Origin: Paraburkholderia sp. PREW-6R | Lineage (GTDB): Bacteria; Pseudomonadota; Gammaproteobacteria; Burkholderiales; Burkholderiaceae | NCBI RefSeq assembly: GCF_039621805.1 | Contig: NZ_CP155073.1 | Coordinates: forward strand, 2,108,001 to 2,172,000 | DNA length: 64,000 nt | Direction: 5' to 3' | Made by a program: the position numbers and the translations under genes | The notes under the pieces: generated by a model | Databases searched by the model: none | Told to the model about the DNA's origin: nothing | Seen by the model: only the letters and a program-made list of their open reading frames with translations | Shown here: positions 1 to 7,215 of the stretch, piece by piece | Layout: each line of letters begins with the position of its first letter | Position numbering within the stretch: the first letter of the stretch is position 1

Positions 1-1
1 T

Positions 2-1129
2 CAGACAGTGTCACAAGGCATTGGCGCGTATGCGGACATGAAGCGCGACGACGCGGCGGCAGCCTACAAAGCCGCTTCTGACCGCGGCGATAGCGCGGGC
101 ATGGCTGCCGCGGCTGCGGACTATAACAACTGGGATGAGGGTGGGACTAACAGAACAGCGTTGCACGTTGCTGGTGGTGCGCTCATTGGTGGGCTCGGTG
201 GCGGCGGTATCGGAAGTGCGGCAGCTGGGGCAGCGGGTGCGGGCGTCGCGGCATGGGCAGCGGGGGATCTGAACCGGCTGGCCAACGGCACGCGTGACGC
301 GCTGGGTGGTGGCGATGCGGCGCAACTGGCGGGCAACGTGCTGTCCAACGTCGTGGCCGGTGCGGGCGGGTTCCTGATCGGCGGCACGACGGGCGCATTC
401 ACGGCGAGCAATGCGGACCTCTACAATCGAAGCACGGGCAACGATGATGGCCAGGGAAGCACGGCTAATTCGGCGCTCGGCTGGATTGGCGATCAGCTAG
501 CTAGCGCAGGACGTGGTGCGGAGAATCTTGCGAACCAGTTCGCGGCGCTGGTGAATGCAAACGGTCCGCAAGGTCCATACGTGAACCCTGATGATCTGAA
601 CGGGCCGGGTGGCAATTCGCAGCCGCCTGCGGCTGGCGGTTCGGCTGTTCCTGTTACGGTGTGTGTGCCGCCAGTGTGTGCGGTTGCGGTGGTGCCGACG
701 CCGGGAACGCCGGGGTATGGGGCGGGTAATACGACGCTCAATAGTGGGAACAAGGACGAAACCGTAGGTAGCCCTGTCTATAATCAGAAAGGTGCAGATC
801 GCGCTACTGCACATAGCTCGAACTGGTCAGATGCTTCGTTGGATCAAGCGGTTAACGAAATTGCAGGACCGAATCCTCAGGTTAAATACACGCAGTCCGG
901 AAAGACTGTGTACACGAATCCGGTGACCGGCGACTCAGTGGTCTACGATAACGCTGGAAATTACTTTAGAGTTGAGGGCGCGAATGGTCAGTATCTTGAC
1001 AAGAGTGGCAATCAGATTCCGAACAACGTTCCGTTGATAAAGCCAAATAAGACGACTCAGACGGGTATGTCATCTGGCATAAGAAATGGCTTGACCCATT
1101 TCAATAACGTCGATCCAGTGAAAAAGTGA
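2..1129 (+). CDS. cdiA: CdiA/BcpA contact-dependent inhibition exoprotein, C-terminal part (5' truncated by window edge)
   Basis: Reading is open to the window edge, so this is the last ~375 residues of a large filamentous haemagglutinin-type CDI exoprotein. First comes an Ala/Gly-rich pretoxin segment (about 165-410), then the junction SNADLYN (DLYN at 416-427). Burkholderia CdiA toxins are delimited by an (E/Q)LYN motif, so the toxin region is the ~237 residues after 416. A linker (GYGAGNTTLNSGN, about 713-751) separates an inner segment from the terminal ~125 residues, which carry TVYTNPVTGDSVVYDNAG. That Tyr/Asp-rich beta pattern resembles small RNase toxins of the colicin E5/D or BECR group, but I cannot assign a family. 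The immunity gene overlaps the stop codon. The CDI assignment is secure; the toxin activity is not known. Confidence 0.85.
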   Translation, partial: QTVSQGIGAYADMKRDDAAAAYKAASDRGDSAGMAAAAADYNNWDEGGTNRTALHVAGGALIGGLGGGGIGSAAAGAAGAGVAAWAAGDLNRLANGTRDALGGGDAAQLAGNVLSNVVAGAGGFLIGGTTGAFTASNADLYNRSTGNDDGQGSTANSALGWIGDQLASAGRGAENLANQFAALVNANGPQGPYVNPDDLNGPGGNSQPPAAGGSAVPVTVCVPPVCAVAVVPTPGTPGYGAGNTTLNSGNKDETVGSPVYNQKGADRATAHSSNWSDASLDQAVNEIAGPNPQVKYTQSGKTVYTNPVTGDSVVYDNAGNYFRVEGANGQYLDKSGNQIPNNVPLIKPNKTTQTGMSSGIRNGLTHFNNVDPVKK

Positions 1130-1527
1130 GGATAATCGTGAAGCTGAAGGAATCGTCTGTGTCTATCGTCGGCGACGAGGATAATTCAAAAACACTTCGA
1201 TTATCGGGCGCGCTGTCTGAATGGTTATTTGCGACTGGCTTCTGGTCTGAGGTGAATGCAGTTTGCGGAACAATGTTCGATCAATATGAAGAGGACATGG
1301 CGGACTCTGGCGTTCTGAATGTTATTCAGCAAAAAATAGACCAAAGGGTGAGTGAACTCCGAAGCGCTGCTACATCGACAGTCGAGTTCGTGCACGGTTG
1401 GTCTGCTGATCGGACACCGCTAACTGCTACCGCCAAGACGCAAGAATTTGCGGATGAATTGATCAAACTTCGGGACTTTCTGCGGGAGGCTATCTCAGAG
1501 GATTCGAGTGCTTACTTCTCTCTTTGA
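1126..1527 (+). CDS. cdiI: Probable CdiI/BcpI immunity protein for the resident toxin
   Basis: A 133-residue soluble acidic protein with no signal peptide or membrane helix. It starts at a GTG overlapping the cdiA stop codon (GTGA), the usual coupling between a CDI toxin and its cognate immunity gene. A second GTG at 1138 is an alternative start. The body is mostly predicted helix (SGALSEWLFATGFW, LIKLRDFLREAISED). I do not recognise the family. The role is inferred from position and overlap: it should bind and neutralise the toxin encoded directly upstream. Confidence 0.72.
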   Translation: MRIIVKLKESSVSIVGDEDNSKTLRLSGALSEWLFATGFWSEVNAVCGTMFDQYEEDMADSGVLNVIQQKIDQRVSELRSAATSTVEFVHGWSADRTPLTATAKTQEFADELIKLRDFLREAISEDSSAYFSL

Positions 1528-1536
1528 CTGGGTTAA

Positions 1537-1923
1537 TCGGGGTATGGGCCGGGTAATGCGACGCTGAATAGTGGGAACAGTGATAGCGGATCAGGGGGCA
1601 CTGATCCAGGCGATGTCAATCTGGCGTCGCCTGATCGAACGACTCATATACTCACTGGGGACTCAACGGGCGGAGGTCATCAGTGGCCAGGTGGTCCCGG
1701 TAAGTCAGTGTTCCCAGAGAATTGGTCTGCCTCGCAGATCATGGCCACCGTATCCGATATTGCTACAGATCCATCCATTCCTGAAACAGTTCAAGCCAAT
1801 GGCAGAATAGTCAAGAATGGCTCTCGCGATGGTATCGATATTCGTGTGGTTATCGAACCGGCTAGCAAGGGCGGCGGAATCGTTACGGCGTTCCCAACAA
1901 ATGTTCCCAGAAATCCAAAATGA
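1537..1923 (+). pseudogene. Orphan CdiA-CT toxin cassette, EndoU-type nuclease (no start of its own)
   Basis: An open frame with no initiator begins right after an in-frame TAA (1534-1536). Its first residues, GYGPGNATLNSGN, copy the linker inside the resident CdiA toxin region. The remainder matches bacterial EndoU nuclease domains: THILTGD supplies one histidine and GGGHQWPGGPGKSVFPENW the second with a nearby Lys, followed by SASQIMATVSDIATDP and a C-terminal RIVVIEP-like strand ending FPTNVPRNPK. EndoU CDI toxins cleave tRNA or other RNA in target cells. The cassette can only be expressed after recombining into cdiA in frame. The cognate immunity gene overlaps its stop. Confidence 0.8.
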
Positions 1924-2150
1924 TGATGCAGCAAGAACCTTATGACGAGATTGAGCGATTAATGCGTGAATCGCTCGCGCTAGTTGAGAGAGAAATCTCT
2001 GAACAGGATCGCAACGACGTTGCCGAATATATTGACTTCGGTGAGTATGGGGTCGCTTATGAGCTACTGACCTGTGTTCTTGACAAGCAGCAGGCTGCTC
2101 ACCCGGAATCATTAACGTCTGCTGGAAAAATGATGGGGATGAGTTGTTGA
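1920..2150 (+). CDS. MafI/CdiI-type immunity protein for the EndoU cassette
   Basis: A 76-residue acidic, mostly helical protein. ATG ATG ATG overlaps the toxin stop (ATGATGA), so translation would be coupled. The segments EIERLMRESLALVEREIS and GEYGVAYELLTCVL resemble the small MafI-type immunity proteins that accompany EndoU toxins in Neisseria maf loci and in enterobacterial CDI. With the upstream toxin start-less, this gene would have to be transcribed from an internal promoter or by read-through from cdiA. It may still protect the cell against EndoU-armed siblings. Family assignment is from pattern recall. Confidence 0.7.
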   Translation: MMMQQEPYDEIERLMRESLALVEREISEQDRNDVAEYIDFGEYGVAYELLTCVLDKQQAAHPESLTSAGKMMGMSC

Positions 2151-2163
2151 TGTAGCTAGTGAC

Positions 2164-2185
2164 AAACCCGGCTGCGGCCGGGTTT
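2164..2185. terminator. Hairpin terminator between the EndoU immunity gene and symE copy 1
   Basis: A perfect 9-bp stem, AAACCCGGC / GCCGGGTTT, with loop TGCG. It lies 13 nt after the immunity stop and 16 nt from the end of the convergent symE gene, so it probably acts in both directions. The A-rich and T-rich stem ends stand in for a U tract. The same element recurs at 3427-3448. Confidence 0.65.
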
Positions 2186-2201
2186 GCTGTTTGTGGGTTG
2201 T

Positions 2202-2504
2202 TCAGTTGCGTTTGCTGCGTCGTTGCAGCATGGCTTCGGTCTCTGGCGCGCTCATATATCTGCCGGCGATCCTGTAGTCATAGTCCGGGGTAATGGTGAT
2301 GTGTCCGTGCCGGTAGTCGATGCTGAACAGGACCTGGTTGCCCGGCAGGAAGCCCGCGTGTTCGAGCATGGCATCGGTGATCTGCATCCAGGGAAAGGTC
2401 ATACGCCTGGCGTGTTCGTGCGTGTGGTCAGCTTCAAGCGCGACGGAAATGCGCGTGACGTGTTCGTCGCATGCGCGACGTGGTTTAAGATTGGCATCAG
2501 CCAT
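2202..2504 (-). CDS. symE: SymE-family toxin-like protein, intact copy
   Basis: A 100-residue protein with the SymE/AbrB-like swapped-hairpin signature: an upstream helix region, then LEHAGFLPGNQVLFSIDYRHG followed by HITITPDYDYR. In E. coli SymE is an SOS-induced, nucleoid-compacting toxin repressed by an antisense RNA. Homologues are common in Burkholderiales and are often placed beside CDI or Rhs loci. The gene runs against the CDI cassettes and ends at the shared terminator. No LexA box was recognised upstream. Its function here is inferred from the family. Confidence 0.78.
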   Translation of the reverse strand: MADANLKPRRACDEHVTRISVALEADHTHEHARRMTFPWMQITDAMLEHAGFLPGNQVLFSIDYRHGHITITPDYDYRIAGRYMSAPETEAMLQRRSKRN

Positions 2505-2560
2505 ACAGTGGTTTCGGAACAGCCCTTCAGGGTGCAGCGGGCGCGGGACTGTCGGCAGTA

Positions 2561-3232
2561 ATGGCGAAGCAGCTGGAAGATATCTACAAGGGCGTGGGCT
2601 CAGCTACCGGTTCGGAACTGCTGGGCAACATTGCAGCCAATGTGGTTGCCGGCGTCGGCGGTGCGCTGGTCGGTGGCGGCGTTGGGGCGAGCACTGCATC
2701 GAATGTTGAGTTGTATAACCAGTCGGCACACCGGAAACCGAGAGATCTGGTATCACAGGTTTGCGGTGCGGGCGCGCAGTGCAGCGATGCAACGCTGAAT
2801 GCGGCGATTCAGGCTCAGGGAGCAATTGCAGATACTGCCGCTGCTACTATCCAGCCCAATTACGCGACCGCGAACGGAGGCGTACTATCAGCGAATGGGA
2901 CGTTTGCGGTGAACCTGTATGACGGCCAACGGTATGTTGGTGGTGGAGTATCAATGACTAATCCATCGGCCGTTTCGTGGATGCCGAGCGGCACCGCAAC
3001 GCTGGGATGGATATTTGGCGCGCAAGATGCAGGTTCAACCAATTCATTTCTGAACGGTGATGGTAGTCAATACTTTGTTTCAGTGCCAACGCCCCTTGGT
3101 GTCAATGCGTTCGGCGCGATTACCCATGCGTATGGCGGTAGTACGGCCGTCGAAATTGGATTTGGGTCACCTGGTGGAAAGACCATCGGAGTAATGCCTT
3201 GGGGTCATTCATCCCCTGTGGGTGCCAAGTAA
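2561..3232 (+). CDS. Orphan CdiA-CT module with pretoxin segment and ELYN junction; unassigned toxin domain
   Basis: Homology to CdiA begins upstream of the ATG, at about 2519, in the Ala/Gly-rich pretoxin. It continues through GNIAANVVAGVGGALVGGGV to ASNVELYN (ELYN at 2708-2719), the canonical Burkholderia toxin boundary. The remaining ~170 residues have no signal peptide or clear helix bundle and end in an aromatic, Gly-rich domain (SWMPSGTATLGWIFGA, ITHAYGGSTAVEIGFG). It recalls the 'polymorphic toxin type 22' group, but that is a weak recollection. The 223-residue length assumes the ATG at 2561, which may be fortuitous. A small membrane protein follows 11 nt later with a strong ribosome site. 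Confidence 0.7.
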   Translation: MAKQLEDIYKGVGSATGSELLGNIAANVVAGVGGALVGGGVGASTASNVELYNQSAHRKPRDLVSQVCGAGAQCSDATLNAAIQAQGAIADTAAATIQPNYATANGGVLSANGTFAVNLYDGQRYVGGGVSMTNPSAVSWMPSGTATLGWIFGAQDAGSTNSFLNGDGSQYFVSVPTPLGVNAFGAITHAYGGSTAVEIGFGSPGGKTIGVMPWGHSSPVGAK

Positions 3233-3243
3233 AGGAGGTCGAT

Positions 3244-3378
3244 ATGGCAACTGGCGGAGGGCCGTCGCCCGAACAGTGGGCGCGCATGAGTAAAAAGCAA
3301 AAGACTTTTTACTGGGTATTTATCGCTGTGATCGCGGCAGTTATAGGGAGCGCCGTAGTTGAGAAGCTAATGCGATAG
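3244..3378 (+). CDS. 44-residue single-helix membrane protein, candidate immunity protein
   Basis: It starts at ATG 3244 behind a near-perfect ribosome site (AGGAGG at 3233-3238, 5 nt spacing), overlapping the end of the toxin module. The N-terminus is polar (MATGGGPSPEQWARMSKKQK); one hydrophobic helix follows (FYWVFIAVIAAVIGSAVV) and then a basic end, EKLMR. It occupies the immunity position. A membrane-embedded immunity protein would fit a toxin that acts on the inner membrane. No family is recognised; the role is inferred from synteny and the strong start site. Confidence 0.6.
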   Translation: MATGGGPSPEQWARMSKKQKTFYWVFIAVIAAVIGSAVVEKLMR

Positions 3379-3426
3379 AGCGGGCAATAGCAACCCCGCC
3401 TTGCTCAATTGCTCATCTTCTAAAAC

Positions 3427-3448
3427 AAACCCGGCGCTGGTCGGGTTT
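3427..3448. terminator. Hairpin terminator between the small membrane gene and symE copy 2
   Basis: Arms AAACCCG / CGGGTTT around GCGCTGGT. This is the second copy of the element at 2164-2185 with a weakened stem. It sits between a plus-strand cassette and a convergent symE remnant, so it probably ends both transcripts. Confidence 0.55.
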
Positions 3449-3466
3449 GCCGTTTATGGGTGTTGT

Positions 3467-3763
3467 TCAGTTCTGTTTGCTGCGGCGCTGCAGCATGGCC
3501 TCAGTCTCTGGTGCGGTCATATATCTGCCGGCGATCCTGTAGTCATAGTCCGGGGTGATGGTGATGTGTCCGTGCCGGTAGTCGATGCTGAACATGACCT
3601 GGTTGCCCGGCAGGAAGCCCGCGTGTTCGAGCATGGCATCGGTGATCCGCATTCACGGAAAGGTCGTACGCCTGTCGTGTTCGTGGTCAGCTTCAAGCGC
3701 GACGGAAATGCGCGTGACGTGTTCGTCGCGTGAGCGCCGTGGTTTAAGATTGGCGTCAGCCAT
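3467..3763 (-). pseudogene. symE: SymE-family gene, inactivated by an in-frame TGA
   Basis: The full reading frame can be followed from ATG (3761-3763) to the stop at 3467. It parallels the intact copy residue by residue except for a 6-nt in-frame deletion and the codon for the Trp in TFPWMQI, which is TGA here (TTT CCG TGA ATG CGG). An ATG directly after the stop could restart a 61-residue fragment still carrying the swapped-hairpin domain, so partial function cannot be excluded. Confidence 0.8.
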
Positions 3764-3870
3764 AGTCAACTCCTGTATTGAGTTGGTGGTGGTCAGCGGG
3801 TCGTGAGTGTTGGCGCATTCACGGCCCGTGCTTCGTTTTCTAGCGTGCCCCTCCTCTCTATTAGCCAGTG

Positions 3871-4098
3871 CTACTTGCGCGTGTTTCGTGTTGGCTTCTC
3901 GTTGATGGCTACGCGTGCAATGGCCCCGGCTACCTGGTTCTTGACAATCAACGCTTCGAGCAGTTCGCGCACAAGCTGCTGCTCGTGCGCTGACATGCGC
4001 GTGACGGTTTCGAACTGGTAGCGCAGCGCGTCATCAGGGCCACGTTCACCGGGATCGAACACCAGGGCATCGGCACTGACACCAAACGCGATTGCCAG
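3871..4098 (-). pseudogene. Relic of an XRE-family regulator (C-terminal part)
   Basis: Frame reads LAIAFGVSADALVFDPGERG, then DDALRYQFETV and a helical tail. This is the region just after the helix-turn-helix in small XRE repressors common in Proteobacteria. An in-frame TGA at 4099-4101 and loss of the DNA-binding half make it a remnant. It lies between the second symE repeat and the HNH relic, which adds to the impression of repeated insertion and decay. Confidence 0.55.
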
Positions 4099-4178
4099 TC
4101 AGGCGAAACCCGTTTGCAAGTGGTTGTTGCATCAGGGAAAAACGCGATTCGACAACGGAGTACGTGTCGGGAGTTGGC

Positions 4179-4367
4179 AACTGGGATGAGGGTGGGGGAA
4201 ACCGTATAGCCCTGCACGTTGTTGGGGGTGACCATCGACCCGCCTGGAGCACGCGCAATAATTCAGGCAAGACACGCCCGGAAGTTCTCGACGACTTTAA
4301 CAGCGAAACACGCTTAGAGTGTCCGAGCTGCAACCGCTCACGCGGTGCGAAACCGGCAGGCCAATAA
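4179..4367 (+). pseudogene. Relic of a CdiA-CT cassette with HNH nuclease tail
   Basis: NWDEGGGNRIALHVVGG (from 4179) copies the CdiA pretoxin at about 127-177. It then jumps directly to NNSGKTRPEVLDDFNS and CPSCNRSRGAK, the characteristic end of HNH endonuclease toxins, where CxxC belongs to the zinc-binding core. The entire entry region and the catalytic His segments are missing, so this is an internal deletion product that stayed in frame. The stop lies 1 nt before the ATG of the next gene, the normal toxin/immunity arrangement. Confidence 0.65.
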
Positions 4368-4368
4368 C

Positions 4369-4923
4369 ATGACAATCATCGATCATCTGGAAACGAATCT
4401 TGGCCTTATCGCTGAAGGCTGGAAGAACGATTCGGCAGTCGGCGACATGCTCCAGGTTGTGCGTTTCGCAGATCAACCATTCAAAGGTGCGTCAACGTAC
4501 TCAACGATTGGCCTGAGCGAATCCAGGGTCTTGCTCCCCAAAGGTACGTATTGCCGCCAGGAATTCATATTCGCTGCATGGGAGAACTACTTGGCCGCGC
4601 ACGTTGCATCCTTCTTGCTGACCTTCGCCGATTATGTCAGAGGCAAGCAACGGCCATTACTGCGCGGCGACGTGGTCGGCCCAAGTGTTCCGGTGATACC
4701 GGGCGTGACGGCGAATTCCGTCTATGCGACAAACCCGGTCATTTTTCCGGAGACGCTGGCTTGTTACGATGGCGACGAAACTCCGACAGTAATCGTCTGG
4801 TTACTGCCATTGATGGAAGCGGAATGCTCGTTCGTCAAAGAGCATGGATGGGACCGATTCGAAGATGCGCTTGAAAATGCGAATCCCGATCTGCTACTCC
4901 TGAATCGACCATCCATCATTTGA
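4369..4923 (+). CDS. Suppressor-of-fused (SUFU) domain immunity protein
   Basis: 184 residues from ATG 4369, one base after the HNH relic stop. The sequence has the SUFU-like layout seen in polymorphic-toxin immunity proteins: MTIIDHLETNLGLIAEGW at the start, YSTIGLSES in the middle, and a C-terminal PTVIVWLLPLMEAECSFVKEHG followed by WDRFEDALENANPDLL. SUFU proteins are frequent immunity partners of nuclease toxins, including HNH types. It appears intact although its toxin is deleted, so it may remain as a defence against HNH-armed competitors. Confidence 0.72.
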   Translation: MTIIDHLETNLGLIAEGWKNDSAVGDMLQVVRFADQPFKGASTYSTIGLSESRVLLPKGTYCRQEFIFAAWENYLAAHVASFLLTFADYVRGKQRPLLRGDVVGPSVPVIPGVTANSVYATNPVIFPETLACYDGDETPTVIVWLLPLMEAECSFVKEHGWDRFEDALENANPDLLLLNRPSII

Positions 4924-4998
4924 GACTGGTGGCGGGTCGACGTTGATTGGCTACTGCCCCAATCGTTGCGCAATTCTGCTTTAGAAAGACTTCTCGCA

Positions 4999-5709
<711 letters not shown>

Positions 5710-5798
5710 TCAGAGAGAACGGATTGTATAGAGATGTTTGCAGTACGTCAAACGCATGAACCAGATGACCCACGCTGACGCCAGACTTAACGTGTTGT

Positions 5799-6089
5799 TC
5801 AGAGATCTTCGACTGTCGCCCCTTCAACCTTGCCGTCGATGATATCCGCGCCATACTGCCTGGCACTGCGTTTCGCTACGCCAAAATCGGAGAACGTGGC
5901 AGGCAGCACGAGGCGAAACACGCGGCTCGCTTTCGACCCGCTGATTGCGCCCGGGCGGCACACGCGCACCGCGACGTCGTAACCTTCGGCATGACGCTTG
6001 TGACCGTCGAATTTATCGAATGCCCGCGAGAACACCAGCGGATGCACTTCGAAGTCCTTATAAAGGGCGGGATAAATCAGTTCGGCCAT
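5799..6089 (-). CDS. Conserved hypothetical protein (96 aa)
   Basis: A small basic soluble protein: MAELIYPALYKDFEVHPLVF, then KASRVFRLVLPATFSD and a charged tail VEGATVEDL. No signal peptide, membrane helix or catalytic motif is visible, and I do not recognise the family. It is the first core gene after the tRNA-fMet boundary, is transcribed alone and is divergent from exonuclease III. Codon usage looks like the surrounding core genes. Confidence 0.6.
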   Translation of the reverse strand: MAELIYPALYKDFEVHPLVFSRAFDKFDGHKRHAEGYDVAVRVCRPGAISGSKASRVFRLVLPATFSDFGVAKRSARQYGADIIDGKVEGATVEDL

Positions 6090-6404
6090 GTTGCCTCCCC
6101 GGTGCGCTGGGCGCGAGTGTGTGTGATCCCACTATACGCCGCAGCCCGACCGGCTAGCGCTTTTATTTTTTTGCGGCGCATGCCGGCAGGACGAGACGCG
6201 GCGTCACTCGCCACGCGGTCGCGCGGCAGCCGTCCCGCCGTCGCCATCCCTTCACGCCACGTTGCCGCGCGCGATAAGATGCAGGACTACCGGCCAGGCC
6301 CGAACTCCCGGCATCCGCATAGGCGTGGTCGCGGAGCGGGCCATGCGCATGACAACAAGAGGATCGAGGCCCGTCACGCTTCGACCGGAAAGGATCTGAG
6401 GTTT
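6090..6404. other. Divergent intergenic region upstream of xthA
   Basis: 315 bp between two divergent starts. The frame upstream of xthA is open but has low-complexity Arg-rich content and no conserved match, so it is not coding. A T-rich run (about 6170-6180) is the only notable composition change. No convincing promoter or operator is visible. Confidence 0.4.
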
Positions 6405-7181
6405 ATGAAAATCGCCACGTGGAACGTCAATTCGCTGAAAGTTCGTCAGCAGCATGTGATCGACTGGCTCGAAACGAGCGGCACTGACGTGCTATGCCTT
6501 CAGGAACTGAAGCTGCCCGATGAAAAGTTTCCGCGCGCCGAACTGGCGGAAAGAGGCTACCGCAGCTGGTTCGCCGGTCAGAAGACATATAACGGCGTCG
6601 GCATTGTCGTGCGCGACGGGCTCGCGGTCGACGAAAGCAGCGTCCTGCGCAACATTCCGGGCTTTGAGGATTCGCAGCAGCGTGTGATCGCCGCGACGAT
6701 CGAAGGTATTCGCGTCATCTCCGCGTATTTCCCGAACGGCCAGGCGCCGGGCACCGACAAATTCGCGTACAAGCTTCGCTGGCTCGCGGCGCTCCATGAC
6801 TGGATTGCCGGCGAAATGGCACAGCATCCGAAGCTCGCGCTGCTCGGCGACTACAACATCGCACCCGACGATCGCGACGTGCACGATCCCGCCGCATGGG
6901 AAGGCCAGAATCTGGTGTCGCCCGAAGAACGCGCGGCATTCGTGCGGTTGATCGAGCTGGGTCTCGTCGACGCGTTCCGCCGTTTCGATCAGCCAGAGAA
7001 AATCTATTCGTGGTGGGACTACCGGATGATGGCATTCCGCCGCAACGCGGGCTTGCGCATCGACCACATCCTGCTGTCCGGCGCGCTTGCCGACGTCTGC
7101 CGATCATGCAGTGTCGACAAGGCGCCGCGCAAGTGGGATCAGCCTTCAGATCACGCACCCGTGGTGGCGGAACTCGGCTGA
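6405..7181 (+). CDS. xthA: Exodeoxyribonuclease III
   Basis: A 258-residue AP endonuclease/3'-5' exonuclease for base-excision repair in the cytoplasm. Family motifs appear in order: IATWNVNSL, LCLQELK (metal-binding Glu), NGVGIVVRD, LLGDYNIAP (catalytic Asp/Asn), RIDHILLS and the terminal SDHAPV catalytic Asp-His. ATG 6405 is chosen because homology starts exactly there (MKIATWNVNS) and a ribosome site (AGGATCTGAGG) lies upstream. Length matches the family. It is monocistronic. Confidence 0.95.
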   Translation: MKIATWNVNSLKVRQQHVIDWLETSGTDVLCLQELKLPDEKFPRAELAERGYRSWFAGQKTYNGVGIVVRDGLAVDESSVLRNIPGFEDSQQRVIAATIEGIRVISAYFPNGQAPGTDKFAYKLRWLAALHDWIAGEMAQHPKLALLGDYNIAPDDRDVHDPAAWEGQNLVSPEERAAFVRLIELGLVDAFRRFDQPEKIYSWWDYRMMAFRRNAGLRIDHILLSGALADVCRSCSVDKAPRKWDQPSDHAPVVAELG

Positions 7182-7215
7182 AAGAGTGCGGCCGTGCAGC
7201 GGAGGTCGCCGGCCG

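Larger units (their letters stand above)
2162..2505. repeat. Direct repeat copy 1 (terminator plus symE)
   Basis: About 340 bp that recur at 3426-3764 with scattered substitutions and a small in-frame indel. The repeat covers the terminator hairpin and the complete symE gene. It closes the EndoU cassette. Two such copies in the same orientation flank the following orphan toxin module, so recombination between them would excise or exchange that module. Confidence 0.8.
3426..3764. repeat. Direct repeat copy 2 (terminator plus degenerate symE)
   Basis: Same order and orientation as 2162-2505: terminator hairpin, then symE. The high nucleotide similarity includes long identical runs in the symE body, so the duplication is fairly recent relative to the divergence of the toxin modules between the copies. 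Confidence 0.8.

Noticed and set aside
2184..2561. Plus-strand open frame across the symE region
   Set aside because: It is antisense to symE, which has the recognisable conserved domain. The same shadow appears at the second copy, following the duplicated DNA.
5991..6404. N-terminal extension of exonuclease III
   Set aside because: The frame is open but has low-complexity Arg/Pro content, no ribosome site, and family homology begins exactly at ATG 6405.
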